NCBI GenBank assembly: GCA_018398765.1
Contig: JAHBMJ010005808.1
Location: 16,526-63,629 of the forward strand
From: Chromera velia
Taxonomy: Eukaryota; Sar; Chromeraceae
Direction of reading: 5' to 3'
DNA: 47,104 nt
Of this stretch, positions 28,001 to 38,898 are shown piece after piece. Position numbers and translations under genes: made by a program. The first letter of the stretch is position 1. Each line of letters begins with the position of its first letter. The notes under the pieces were generated by a model. That model saw only the letters and a list, made by a program, of their open reading frames with translations. It was not told the origin of the DNA and did not search any database.

Positions 28001-31000
28001 GGATGCTTCGAATGAAATCGGACAGCATGCGGTGGCTCCCCGACGATCTCGAATCCATCCGAGAGACGCTGTTTTCTTCATGTAAACAGGGGAGGTTTCC
28101 TGAGAGCCTGCTCGCTGTTGTTGAGTTGTGGTGGAGGTTTCTGTCCTTCAGAGCCCTGAGTGATGGGGATTTGGTCAGTAGTCTGCTCCACCATGCGCTG
28201 CCACCTTCTGTTGCGGGTGCGAATTCAACTGCCAGTGGTTCTGCCCCAGGGTTTGACAGTTTGGGAGCGGCTATTAGTCTCTGTCTTGAGAGAGTCGTAG
28301 ACAGGCTCGCGGGGAAGTCCTCAAGGAAGCCCTGACGACGAGGGTGTTGCGGGATGAATTCCTCTGGTGCTGTCGACGTCTGGGTGGGGTTGCAGAGAGT
28401 GTTCGGGCCATGGCATTTCTGATGCGATTTGGGGGTGCCTTCTTGCAGAGAATGAAGGAGTTGGCAGTGATTCTGCACGCCTTTTGCTGTCGTCTGACGG
28501 GGCCGATTGAGAACGATCATCTCGTTCTCTCTCTCACGTATCGGTTGACAGAGGTGCTCCAAAGTTCCTCGGACCATTGTTTCGCACCTTTCGCGATTTT
28601 TTTCTCGTCTCTTCCGCGTCAGGCTTTTGTCTCTGGACAGTGGCCGGAGGGGCTACATCACCCAGGGCACCCTCCTTTCCTTTCCCCCGTTTTTCCTCCC
28701 CTCTCCCCCCCAGAGACCTGTTGCGCTGTCGCAGACCTCCAGAGCCGTCTGCACACGATGGTGACGGTACCCCATCACCTTCTCAGGTCGTCCTGGATGA
28801 CATTGCGACTCTTTCAAATGTTCCAAGTGCCGACTGTTCACGTCATTCGACCTCCAAATGACAACTCAAAAGTGGAGGAGGCCTCCACGCAGTTGCCCTC
28901 CAGGAGCGAGACTGTCACAGAAACAGGCGGATTGTCAGAGACAGTGAGAGAAGGGGATGGGAAAGTAAATGGTGAGGGAAAGGAACAGCAGAAGCTACAT
29001 GATGGGGAGAATGGAGATGAAACGTTGAAGAGCGGAGGAGAGAGAGATGCATTCACACACGGAAATGCTCAGGTACTGAGTGAGGGAAACGTGAAAAAAA
29101 TCGGTTACGAGGAGTCTCTATCAGAAGTGGTCGTCTCACTCCTGCAGACCCATGTCGAGCAGTTGTGCAGTGCAGGAGAAATGAGACTCCTCCCCTTCCC
29201 TCTCCCCATTCCTCCTGGTGCCCTCCTCTACTGGGGGATTGGGCCGAGAGAGAGGGGCATGCAAAAGCTGGCAACCGATGCGGTCATTGACCTTCTTTGC
29301 GGGGGTCTGAGCCCTGCAGACCTCTCAAGCTCCAATCCATTTGGACAGAACTGCGCCAAGAGCGGGCAGATTTTCTTCACGGTGGACCCATACGTTGCTT
29401 GCAGCTACATCGACAAGGTCACATGCCCCCATGCACTACTGTGCGCCTGCCTGTTTGTCTCTTCTGGACAAAGTTTTGTTCTGCATACTTCTTTGAAGCG
29501 AAAGTTAGTGTCGCATCTCCGTTCTGTTCTTCTGTGGGCGACTCGACGTCTTTGCGTGTGTGCGACTGCGTGTGAATGCTTCGAGCGAGGCGTCTCTATT
29601 TGTTCTGCTGCATGTGAATGCTTCGAGCGAGGCGTCTCTATTTGTTCTGCTGCGTGTGAATGCTTCGAGCGAGGCGTCTCTATTTGTTCTGCTGCATGTG
29701 AATGCTTCGAGCGAGGCGTCTCTATTTGTTCTGCTGCGTGTGAATGCTTCGAGCGAGGCGTCTCTATTTGTTCTGCTGCGTGTGAATGCTTCGGGCGAGG
29801 CGTCTCTATTTGTTCTGCTGCATGTGAATGCTTCGAGCGAGGCGTCTCTATTTGTTCTGCTGCGTGTGAATGCTTCGAGCGAGGCGTCTCTATTTGTTCT
29901 GCTTTCAGGAGTTCGAGTGCGGTGCGCTTGTTGCAATTGACGGGGATGTAGCCAACGCGATCGTTCAAAACGGAAATTTCCGTCTCGAGAAGGAGGGCAA
30001 GCTGGCTCTGCAGATCGCCCTCATGGATCCTGTGCCTCTCGAAGGGGTCACAGGCCTAGTTTTGCCGTGTGCCTACAAAGAAGACCTGGCCGCTCTTTTC
30101 CGTTGTTCTGACGTCAAGGCAGCCATGAATATTCCCTTAACTTGCTTTCAAGGGCTGTCAGCTGAGCAGCGGCTGCTGATGTGGAAGTCGTTGCGAAAGC
30201 AAGTGCGGCCGAAAGCCGTCAGTGGGGAGCGGAATGAAGGAGGAGACGGAGAGGGGCAAAGGAGGTCCTCGACTTTCTTTGAGGCAAGAATCGCTTTTGT
30301 CGATCCAGCAGGGATCCGTCAACGAGTGGGAGAGAATCTGCTCGCATGCTCCCTTGTTTCAGAGGTCGTTTCCAAAATGTCAATGTGCGCTAAGCCTTAC
30401 AGCAAAGAGAGTCTGTTGTCTGAGAGTGTCGCCCATCTCGTCAATTCTCTCTTCATGGGTGAGGTCTTGTGGGACTATACATGCCCTTCCCTGATGCTTG
30501 GGGAAAAGACACGGTCAGTCAGGAAGCTCTTGGCGTATCTCGTCGAGACACAAAATCGGATACACACGGGCATGGAGGGGCAGCAGCCTGACCTCGCTGT
30601 GTCCGATCGTCAATTTGTCCAGAGGCTCTTTGGGGCCAGGACTTCTGACCGCAAATTCGCCGTTTCCCTCCCTGTAGCGCTCCCCCTTCTCCCGGTACTT
30701 ATCCGCTTGTTGGACATTGTCCCGTACACAAAGGAGCGGTCACAAATAGCAGAGTTTGAGAGTGATTTTTCAGACATGGCCTTCCTCGGCGTGTGGCCGG
30801 GGGAGGATTTCGCCCGGAAGCGCAAAGCAGAAGAAGCAGTAGCACGGCATCACGTCAGTCTGTTCCACCTTGCACTGCAGATCACCGCCTGCTCTCCCCG
30901 TCTAGGTGGAAGCAGTCTGCTGACGACTGGGGGCCTTCCTTCCCATCTTGCTGCCCTTGTCAGACCCTCCCTGTTCCTCCGTCTTTCCAGACAAGCAGGG

Positions 31001-31574
31001 AATTTTGCCAGCCGAGTGTTTCTGTCTCGGTCCCGGTGTGCGAAAGGCATTGAAGGAGACATAGGTCTGTCAGATGCAGAGGGGGAGGGCAGAATTTGGG
31101 CGGAGTTCCGAAAGACTGCCCTCTCTCTCCTTGATGACAGTTCAGAAAGGGGGGCTGAATGAAGGGGCAGCAGAGCGTGCACTTGAGCAGGTCGTGAAAG
31201 CGACTGAACGCTTCACCGCAGTGTCGTTGGACAGAGAGCCTACCACATTCGTGGGGGCCTGGAGGGAGCTGCTGGCAGCCTCACCTGATGGCGGCCTTCC
31301 GCCTTCCAGCGTGTGGGCAGTGTCTTGGCGTCTCCTGTGGGCAGAGGGGGCTGCAGACTCCCCCTGTGCCCTCGAGAAGCTGACACCGCTCCGAGATGAG
31401 CTGATGGAGTCAGAGAGAGCGTGGAGAGAGTCCGAGGGCGCTTCTGTGGAGGGAGGAACCAAGGGCAGCTCTCTAAAGGGAGTGAGTCGCATGCAACCTC
31501 TTGAGTCTGCAAGAGACTCTGCAGGTCGACTGGTGCAAATTTTGTGGGATTTGAGGACGTATGGTGGTTGGTGA
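23634..31574 (+). CDS. Large unidentified protein, about eight exons, TPR-like N-terminus
   Basis: Exons as I read them: 23634-24788, 24867-25023, ~25420-25725, 26130-26301, 26397-26734, 26936-27652, 27832-29417 and 29909-31574, about 2,000 codons, ending in TGA. Residues ~35-90 look like a TPR hairpin (LCMRGQAYFNLGHSIKAEAD). The rest is helical and Leu-rich, without a motif I recognise. The frame is disturbed at four places: a possible 78-bp intron (24789-24866) holding an in-frame TAA; a 22-bp tandem duplication (24927-24970) that shifts the frame before a good donor; a missing G near 28310; and an extra G near 31148. Correcting these gives a continuous protein, so it is either a recent pseudogene or, more likely, contains base-calling indels. 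The 5' end of exon 3 is unsure. It could be a scaffold or ubiquitin-system protein; I cannot tell. Confidence 0.7.
24927..24970 (+). repeat. 22-bp tandem duplication inside an exon
   Basis: Two units beginning GTGCAGAAGGCGATCACACA, with one mismatch, stand head to tail. Twenty-two is not a multiple of three. With one unit, the exon reads on to QLWGFLVE followed by a GTGAGT donor; with two units it meets TGA. Confidence 0.9.
25048..25160 (+). repeat. (GT)n and (GA)n microsatellites in an intron
   Basis: Alternating GT and GA runs lie between the exon ending 25023 and the next exon. No coding pattern. Confidence 0.9.
29566..29905 (+). repeat. 42-bp minisatellite, eight units, at an intron acceptor
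   Basis: Eight 42-bp units (start GCGTGTGAATGCTTCGAGCG) fill the 3' part of the intron between 29417 and 29909. The last unit ends in TTTGTTCTGCTTTCAG, the acceptor itself. Each unit therefore repeats the acceptor's pyrimidine tract but has GCGTG in place of TTCAG. Long ORFs on both strands across it are products of the 3n period. Confidence 0.95.
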
Positions 31575-32572
31575 TTAAGTAGATAAAATTCGGAAGTGTG
31601 CTTCGGAGTGTGGATGTCTAGGTGGATGTGGAATAGTGCCTTGCAGTGGCGGCAGCGCTCTAAAGAACGCCCAAGCATGTATGTATATATATGTTCCAGC
31701 CTAGAATCTACAGTGCATGTTCTTCATCAATCATGTAGAAGCAGCAATTTGAAGTAATTTAAAGCAAACTACTTTAAGTTATTTTTAGTTATTTTAAATT
31801 ACTCAGCTAAATTATTCAAACTTTTAGGGTAAGATTACAGCTAGGATTATAGATCCTACTAGAGCCGGTTATATCATATTTTTTATACTAAATTCGTACT
31901 CTATGGCATATATACATTAATATACCTAGCAACATATAAAACAACATGCATGATGTTTTTTGAGAGAAAGAGAGAGAGAGCCCCTCCTCTTCCCTCCCTT
32001 CCCTGCAATCTAATTCGACTGCAGGAAGGACGAAGCCTTTACTGCTTTGAAAGTCAATCGTTAAAAACTCATTTATTCAGCAAATTCCACTCAGGATTAC
32101 AGGATTACATTGTGTTCGGGGCCAGAGCCCTAGACCTGCGTGCCAGTTATCTGACGTCCGCCTTGCACCATATATTCATGCACATTACTCCACACCATGC
32201 ACGCATACATGCAACGACACATTTCATCACGACACATGTATTTCTTGCCTTGCACTTTAAAACCATTCAAACTGCCGACAAACATGGATGCATTTAAATT
32301 ACGGTCCCAGGATAAGATTAGATTATGCTTGATTTTCTCTAACGAAATGCGAGTGAAAGGCAGAGTGACAAAGGGCAGGGGTTGAGCGGTAGCATGCTCT
32401 TCTTTTACCCCCTTTCTCTAGGACCCAGGAACCTCGCTCTCTTTACTTTCTCATGCCTCTTGTTGGTTTCTTTCTTTGTCTTCCTTCCTTCTTTCCTCCG
32501 GTCCACTCGATCCATCTTTCCTTGGAGAGTAAAGAGAGCATGAATGAATCTGTTCAAAGTCTTCTCAACTCT

Positions 32573-32608
<36 letters not shown>

Positions 32609-32634
32609 AGGAGAGGAGGGAGATGTACGAACTC
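31575..32634. other. Intergenic region between convergent genes
   Basis: Lies between the plus-strand gene ending at 31574 and minus-strand coding-like sequence. The part 31690-31960 is AT-rich; 32577-32602 is a (TC)n run. No gene, RNA gene or mobile element was recognised. Confidence 0.6.
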
Positions 32635-33210
32635 TCAGACTCTCTCCCCGTTAATTCCTGTCAGTGAGTGAATCTCCTGCAGGGCCTCGTCCTCTCTGAT
32701 GAAGAAAGGAAGGCTCCGGCCGGAACAGGGAGGGGAGGAACCTGGCCTGGCTCCCCAAGAAGCTAGAGAAGAGAAGAGACCGTTGTGTCCTCCCTCCCTT
32801 CTGATCCACGTGCTGCCGATTCTCTGAATCAATCCCTGCATGAAGCCATGCCAATTCTCTGGATCCATCATTCGTTTCTGACCCCTCTGCCTCAAAAGAG
32901 GGTCTAGATACACGATGGATGATCAGGTGAGTGCACTTCATTCATTCATTCATTCATTCATTCTTTCATTCTTTCATTCATTCATTCTTTTTTTCTTTCA
33001 TTCATTCATTCATTCATTCATTCATTCATTCATTCAATTCCTCTGGAGGCAGAACCCAGTGGGAGGCAGGGACACCATCGAGAGACTTGACGACATCACT
33101 CCCCAAATGCTTTTTGGCCTCGACGTGCAGTTCCGAGAACAAGGCTGTGCGGGGGAACGCGTTCAGCAGCCTGCGGGCCACTCCCATTCTTAGGGACGCT
33201 CTGCAACAAC
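32635..33210 (-). CDS. Possible minus-strand exons of unknown protein
   Basis: Two minus-strand open stretches look coding. One, about 33050-33200, contains RRLLNAFPRTALFSELHVEA. The other, 32635-32895, contains DPENWHGFMQGLIQRIG and ends in TGA at 32635. They are separated by an (ATTC)n repeat (32938-33036). The plus strand at 33060-33190 is also open, so strand and joining are unsure. They may be the last exons of the membrane-protein gene or a separate small gene. Confidence 0.3.
32938..33036 (+). repeat. (ATTC)n tetranucleotide repeat
   Basis: Interrupted CATT/CTTT tetranucleotide array of about 100 bp. Confidence 0.95.
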
Positions 33211-33217
33211 AACAACA

Positions 33218-33256
<39 letters not shown>

Positions 33257-33272
33257 CACGCGCGCGCGCGCT
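33208..33272 (+). repeat. Compound microsatellite (CAA)n(CA)n(TA)n(CG)n
   Basis: Four adjacent short-period runs: AAC trinucleotides, then CA, then TA, then CG dinucleotides. Confidence 0.93.
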
Positions 33273-33432
33273 ATCAGAAAGAGAAAAAACACGCACAGAA
33301 GAAAAAGTCAGGGGGCATTCGCGTCGCAAGCAGACATGTGACCTGTTTGAAATATCATTAATTCCCTCCGATTCCATTTTGAACCTGCTAAGGTATCGAC
33401 CTGTTCCAGCTCTTGATTATGCATATTGGGTC

Positions 33433-34116
33433 TCAGACGCCATTTTTTGCATTTAAATTCCAAACAAGACTACGAGAAGAGAAGAAAAAGTCTCGCCTCA
33501 CAAACTTCCAACTCGATCTACAAACCACCGACCGCAGCAGAGATGCCCGTGCCAAAGCATGCACACAGACTCCAAGGACATCCAGGAAAAAGAACAGAAG
33601 CACGCTCACAGAGTGCTCAGAAAGAACCACTGCCGGTCGACGGCTGCAGAATTTTCCCCCCTCTGCCGAACTTTCTTCTGTCGCCCCACTATCCCCACTT
33701 CCGTCCCGGTGCTCTTTCCATTCGAAAGTTGCCACTGCGAGGAGACCCAAGTATGCTCCCACAAGCAACGCAAAGACACACAGGAGGATTTTTTGTGCAA
33801 AAATTTCCTGTCGGCGTCGCCCCACGAAGATCCAAGCACACTCCGGACGTTCCAACTTGACAGAGGGAGCAGACGCATCCAAGGCCGGTCCCAGATGGTA
33901 GTAAACCAAGTGATCATCGTGTGCTTCTGTGGCTGCTGGTTTTGTCGTTATCGCCTCAGACTGAGTCTCCTGCATCTTCTTCCCTTTTTCCTCCCTGGTG
34001 TCTGCATTTCCTTTCGCCAATTCCTCCCCTGCTTTTTGCCTTCTTTTCTTTTTCTTCTTTTTCGATTCCTTGAGTGACAGCTCCCCGTTCTCAAAGAGAG
34101 CAGCGTCAGACCAAAT
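33433..34116 (-). CDS. Last exon of the membrane-protein gene: Lys-rich segment and two membrane helices
   Basis: Minus-strand exon of 228 codons including TGA at 33433. It starts after an acceptor (CCCCATGCAG) at phase 0 and joins the phase-0 donor of the exon at 34443-34791. It has a lysine-rich cytosolic-type stretch (KESKKKKKKRRQKAG), then a membrane helix (KILLCVFALLVGAYLGLLAV). A second hydrophobic helix (VLLFFFLDVLGVCVHALA) follows and the tail is basic. No enzymatic motif is visible. Confidence 0.55.
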   Translation of the reverse strand: MWSDAALFENGELSLKESKKKKKKRRQKAGEELAKGNADTREEKGKKMQETQSEAITTKPAATEAHDDHLVYYHLGPALDASAPSVKLERPECAWIFVGRRRQEIFAQKILLCVFALLVGAYLGLLAVATFEWKEHRDGSGDSGATEESSAEGGKFCSRRPAVVLSEHSVSVLLFFFLDVLGVCVHALARASLLRSVVCRSSWKFVRRDFFFSSRSLVWNLNAKNGV

Positions 34117-34442
34117 CTGCATGGGGGCAGAACTCAATTCAGGCAGGCAGAAAAGAGAAGGGGAGAAATCTCACACATTTATCTCACTGAAGGAGTGATC
34201 ATAAAGAATCACAAAAGGATGAATAGAGAGGAGATTTTCGCTTTCAACCGAAATACACTTCCTCAATCCCATCGGCACTGTGCTGTCGATAGGAAGCACT
34301 CCTCTTCGGGCTGAACGGAAGAGATTGCAAACTGAAAATTCCGTAGAAACCTCTATCAAGGCAGCAAAAGACGTGCGAGGATGAACTCGGTGTACAAACA
34401 GAACAACCAAAAGGAAGAACACACGTACTCTAACTAACGCAC

Positions 34443-34791
34443 CTGTGCACATAGTGGTCGAAGCAGAAGCCCGACCACCAAGAGAGTAGAGGCAAATCCA
34501 ATTACTGCCTTGACAAGGGCAGCAGGAGCAAAAGAGAAGAGATCGAAAGAGTCCGCAAGATGGAATTGTTCGGGGGCTGTCGAGAGAGTCACTGGTCGTT
34601 TTGGGGTGTGGAATTCATTTGTCTCTGCGACTAGTGTCGTCATCGCATTTAAGATGAGGGACACGAGGAAGGACCCCGTAACACGAATCAGCCAGAGGAG
34701 GGCGTCTGTGAGGGGGGGAACGTCAGACTGTAGCCACACGGCCGGCCAGTGCGCAATGCGAAGAATCACGTGAGCGGTCTCAAAAGATTTC
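34443..34791 (-). CDS. Membrane-protein gene, exon with two hydrophobic segments
   Basis: Exon between an acceptor (CTGTTGCAG) and a donor (CAG/GTGCGT). It encodes WLIRVTGSFLVSLILNAM and LVKAVIGFASTLLVVGLLL, both long enough to cross a membrane. The end is in phase with the exon at 33433-34116. Confidence 0.55.
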
Positions 34792-35537
34792 CTGCAACAG
34801 AAGTTGTCGAAAGGGCATGCGGGTGCAATGATGATTCGTTGCATGTGCACATACTATGAAGATATTCACCTCAGATGTCTGCACACATTTTCTAGAGGAA
34901 TAAGCGCATTTATATCACCATCTGAATTTGGCCTCTCAGTACCTACAGGGCCAGACAAAAGGAGCGACAGAAACAAAAGGAGATTGTCTGAGTTGTCTTT
35001 CTTTGGTGCTCGTCTCATGTCAAACTAGGGCAAAAGTGGAGCAGTCTGCAAACGGAGTGTTGGAGTGAGAAAGGAAAAGGAAGGAATTAAGAGACACTTT
35101 CGTATCGTTCGCCTCCCTCCAGAACCCGTTAATTCGTTGTGTTGACTGACGAGAAAATTCGAAAAAAAGTCCAGAGAGCCCATCGAGACCTGCACTCATA
35201 TGATCTCACCATCATCATCATCATCATCATGCCGACAGCAGCGTACGTATGCGGACGTGAAGAAAAGGATGAAATTATGCTAAAAACAGTGCACGCACAC
35301 AATACGGAAAAGAGAAAACAAATGATCAAAGGAAGAAAAAAGGCAACGGAAGCAAGGAAAGAAGAAAGCCAAAGAGAAGACTTACAGGAATGAATGTGAT
35401 TGAAGGACGCAAGGATGTTTCGACTGAGGGCAGATTTCAATTTTCACAATCAGCTGGGAGAGAATGATAAAAAAGGAAAAGGAGAAGGACAGAAAGAAAC
35501 AAAGAAGGAGAAGGAAAAGAATAGACAAAAGCAGAAT

Positions 35538-37262
35538 TCAAGGAAAAGAAAAGAAACGAGAGACAGACCGAAGAGGCAGCGATCCAGGTCTCGAGACACT
35601 TTGGGGTGCCACGATGGCCATTTTGCTTCTCTTCTTCTTTTCCATCAAGACGACGTACTCCTCCTCCATCCTTTCCCGTTCTGCTTGTACAGCGATTCCT
35701 GGGAGGCTCAGGGCACTGACTCTTCTCTCTTCCTCAAACCGCACAGAAGGTTGGTGGATTGAATGGGGCGACAAGTAACGCCCCCCTTCGGACCCTCTTT
35801 GTTTATTGACAGACAGAAGAGAAGGGGACTGCTGGGTCTCACTGGCGGGGGACTGTCTTTGTGATCCCTCTCGTAGAGATTTGGAACTGTCGAGAGATGA
35901 GCAGTGGGGAAAGAAACGAGAACCTGGGAAACCTTTGACCATCGGGGAAGAGGAAGAGCAGCCAGCAGGGGAAGGAGAAGGGTTTTTGGTTGGAGTCTGC
36001 CTCCTGACTAAGGGACTGTGCTCCTCTTCCTCTTCTTCACTGTCTACCTCTCCGTCTTTTTTTCGTTTTTTGCTGCTAGTGAAACTCTTTGCATCACGGA
36101 GTTTTGGCTGTGGAGGCTTGTCTGAAGAGGCTTGTCTGCGTGAAGGAGAAAGGACCTGCAGGGACTCTTCGAAGCCCTTCCTGACGGATGTCATGAAATT
36201 TGTAGACCTCTTTCGCCATCGAGGAGGGCGAAGAGAGTCTGGAGACTGTTTGGCAGACGACGACGAGGGTGTGGGCTCTTTTGAGGTTGAGGAGGAGCTT
36301 TTGTTCATATTCTTCTTAACAGGGGAGTCGATCATGCCAGGGAGGGAGGGCAGGGCGTTGAGGGTCGAGGCAGACGTGTCTGTTTGAGTTTGGATTTTTC
36401 TTTTCTCTTTTTTGCTGCTGCTGATCGGGCTTTCTTCATGAGTTCCTGTGACGGAATTTGAGGACGACGAAGAAGAAAAAGACAAAGCAGTGGAGAGGAA
36501 AATAGAGGATGATGCTCCTGACATCCGGTGATCAGATGGCAAAGCAGCACATTGATACACCTGGCCTTCTTCTTCCTCGGGTGTCTTGTTATCTTTATGG
36601 GGAGAACCCGTTTCCTCTGTCCCCCTCACGAAACCCGATCGCAAAGTGGCGGTCACACGAAACCGAGGCAGACCCAATTCATACACCCATCTCAAAAGTT
36701 CATCGTCCATCCCATGCCAGAGGGCCTCCTGACGTCGGGATTCTTCACTGCTGTCTACGTATCCATTCAGCTCGGCCCACTGCTGGAGAGCGTTCACCTT
36801 CCGAAGCCGACAGATCAATCTGGCATCTAAATAGGCCAACGTGAATTCTTGGAGACAAAAGCGACGCCACAGCACAGACCAAGGAGAGAACACGTCACTA
36901 CACCGACACGACTGCATCTCTCTGCTCTCAGCCTTCTGTTCTGTCTGTCCTCCCACTTGTTTCCTTTTGTTTGCTTCACGGTACGCGACGACTCGGCGAG
37001 GTGTGAAGAAAGAAGTGAGACGCCGTTTGTGCCGTTCAGACGAAAACACTTCGCGTGTGACTACAGAGAGGGAAAGCGAACCCGATGAGTCGTTGTTTTT
37101 GGAGGCGGCAGAGGTTTCCTTCGACTCTAGAAAGGATTCTCTTCGTCTCTTCATCCCCCCACAACAACAAGTGCAAGTGCGGAAAAGTCCCGAGCCGCCT
37201 TGGTGCTTTGCCGAAAGACAAGCCAACCGAGGGGACAAGTCACTCTCAGCTGCCACAGCACT
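35538..37262 (-). CDS. Ser/Lys-rich cytosolic-type region of the minus-strand gene
   Basis: Long minus-strand open frame after a probable acceptor near 37262. The first part has a Cys cluster (RTCTCCCGG) and an ordered stretch (AYLDARLICRLRKVNALQQW, HGMDDELLRWVYELGLPRFR). The remainder is Ser/Lys/Glu-rich low complexity, then a helical EERMEEEYVVLMEKKK. The frame ends in TGA at 35538, but a donor before it is possible because membrane exons of the same strand follow. The trinucleotide ATC repeat at 35210-35231 lies downstream. Not identified. Confidence 0.45.
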   Translation of the reverse strand, partial: SAVAAESDLSPRLACLSAKHQGGSGLFRTCTCCCGGMKRRRESFLESKETSAASKNNDSSGSLSLSVVTREVFSSERHKRRLTSFFTPRRVVAYREANKRKQVGGQTEQKAESREMQSCRCSDVFSPWSVLWRRFCLQEFTLAYLDARLICRLRKVNALQQWAELNGYVDSSEESRRQEALWHGMDDELLRWVYELGLPRFRVTATLRSGFVRGTEETGSPHKDNKTPEEEEGQVYQCAALPSDHRMSGASSSIFLSTALSFSSSSSSNSVTGTHEESPISSSKKEKRKIQTQTDTSASTLNALPSLPGMIDSPVKKNMNKSSSSTSKEPTPSSSSAKQSPDSLRPPRWRKRSTNFMTSVRKGFEESLQVLSPSRRQASSDKPPQPKLRDAKSFTSSKKRKKDGEVDSEEEEEEHSPLVRRQTPTKNPSPSPAGCSSSSPMVKGFPGSRFFPHCSSLDSSKSLREGSQRQSPASETQQSPSLLSVNKQRGSEGGRYLSPHSIHQPSVRFEEERRVSALSLPGIAVQAERERMEEEYVVLMEKKKRSKMAIVAPQSVSRPGSLPLRSVSRFFSFP

Positions 37263-37571
37263 GCAGGCCCATGCATCCCGTGCAAGGAAGGAAGGACAAA
37301 AAAGACATATCAAGGCAGCAAAAGGATGCGCATTATGATGTAAAACGATGCTTGCTGGTCTGATAAAATGTGAAAATGCGGAATCAAAATTGAGGGAAAG
37401 GCAGCCGCAAACATCTCCTCTTAAGGAAGAAACGATATGCACACGTGCTGGAAGAAAAAGGCGATTTGCGAAAGGACTGTCAGTACATTTTGCAAAAGAG
37501 AACCACGGCTTCATCACATCCTCTTGGTCGTACCAGCAGTCTCTGTGTCTGTCCCCTTTCACTCTCAATTC

Positions 37572-37751
37572 TCAATTCAGACCACAAAAAGAGCGGACGG
37601 ACCGAAGATAGAGGAACCCGAGACCCGCAAAGATTCCGAAAATGACCACCCACATCCAGAGCACAGCGAGAGATTGAGGGACGTTGTCTGTCCTCACGGA
37701 CACGGAGACTGCCTCACCCTTTTGCTCGGCATGCCGGGGGGGGGGTATGTA
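37572..37751 (-). CDS. Single-membrane-helix exon of the minus-strand gene
   Basis: After an acceptor at 37752 the frame encodes a Pro-rich start, then SLAVLWMWVVIFGIFAGLGF, a clear membrane helix followed by basic residues (LYLRSVRS). This could separate the extracellular Cys-rich part from the cytosolic region. The exon's 3' end is not fixed. Confidence 0.45.
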   Translation of the reverse strand, partial: YIPPPRHAEQKGEAVSVSVRTDNVPQSLAVLWMWVVIFGIFAGLGFLYLRSVRSFCGLN

Positions 37752-38898
37752 CTGCATCCAAGATGAAGTGGACAGAAAAGATCATTGGATGAATGCATGA
37801 TCAGGCAGAAGACAAGCAAAGAATAAGTGGAAGGTGAAAAGCAGCTAGCAGAAGAAGGAAAGAAGAAAAACGCCAAACGAGACCACATCAGTTTTCTAAT
37901 TGCTTGCGTGATTGGAACAAAAAGACGAACAGATAAATGAACAAAGAAAAGGACTCAAAACAAAAACTCGCTACAAGCGCCTACCTTGGATGATGCCCCT
38001 TTCTGCTTCTCGAGACACGCTCATCTCGCACATTACGCTCCTCCTCCTTCTTCGTCTGTCTACTTGACCCCGAATTATCCACCTACCCATTCCCACCCCT
38101 GAACTAGCACAGAAACGAATACCAGACTTCGGCCTACCCTCTGCACTGCCATCAGAGTTGTTGAGAGAGACCGAAGCGCACACGCGCACCACCAGATGCC
38201 CTCGTCCTCATCATAACGGAAACGGCAACCTGCATGGCAGGAGAGGATCAGAAACTTCGAACGAATTCTTTGCACATGTCGATGAAGAAGCAGGGGTAAA
38301 AGGAGACCAGAACCCCCCAAAAACACTCACTTTACATACAGCCCACCATGCACTCACCAACAAGAACCCAAAACAACCCACTTCATGTACAGCCCTTAAT
38401 GGACTCACCGACACACAGAAATGGCTTTTAAAGGGTGAGGGAGAAAGCGATTTTACGCATGTCGAAAATTGATTCTTCTCTCTCAAGATAAATCCCTGCT
38501 GCAGCAACACACAGCCCCCTGCTCTGACTGACCTGCGTTTGTCCAGATTTCTTGCTGCAAACAGAAAAGTCGTCATCGGGCAAACACGCAATAAGACAGG
38601 AAGAAAAGACAGAGAAATAGAAAGGAAACCACATAAACCATTAAGGATTCAATTCAAACATTATTTTCTAACAAAGAAACCGACAGAGATGGATTTTGTC
38701 ATCTTGGGGCGGGGCAGCAAGAACAAAGTGCGCGCATCCGTGTTGACGTCATCCATTGCGTCACCTGATGCCAGAATCCAGACTCACAAATAAATTTGAT
38801 TTTTTCTGTTTCAAAGAGTTCTAGATAACTCGACTTTGTAATTTTGGCGCTCTTTCTCGTGTGATCTTAAGCCCGACCGACCAACCGACCGACAGACC

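Noticed and set aside
29560-29905. CRISPR-like array
   Set aside because: Units are contiguous with no spacers, and the genome is eukaryotic.
29405-29968. 143-187-residue minus-strand ORFs made of repeated RTNRDASLEAF-like units
   Set aside because: They are frame shadows of the 42-bp minisatellite, whose length is a multiple of three, and lie in an intron.
32914-33193. Plus-strand two-exon gene starting MDDQ
   Set aside because: There is an ATG and GTGAGT donor, but the next open stretch is short and overlaps a better minus-strand reading; not supportable.
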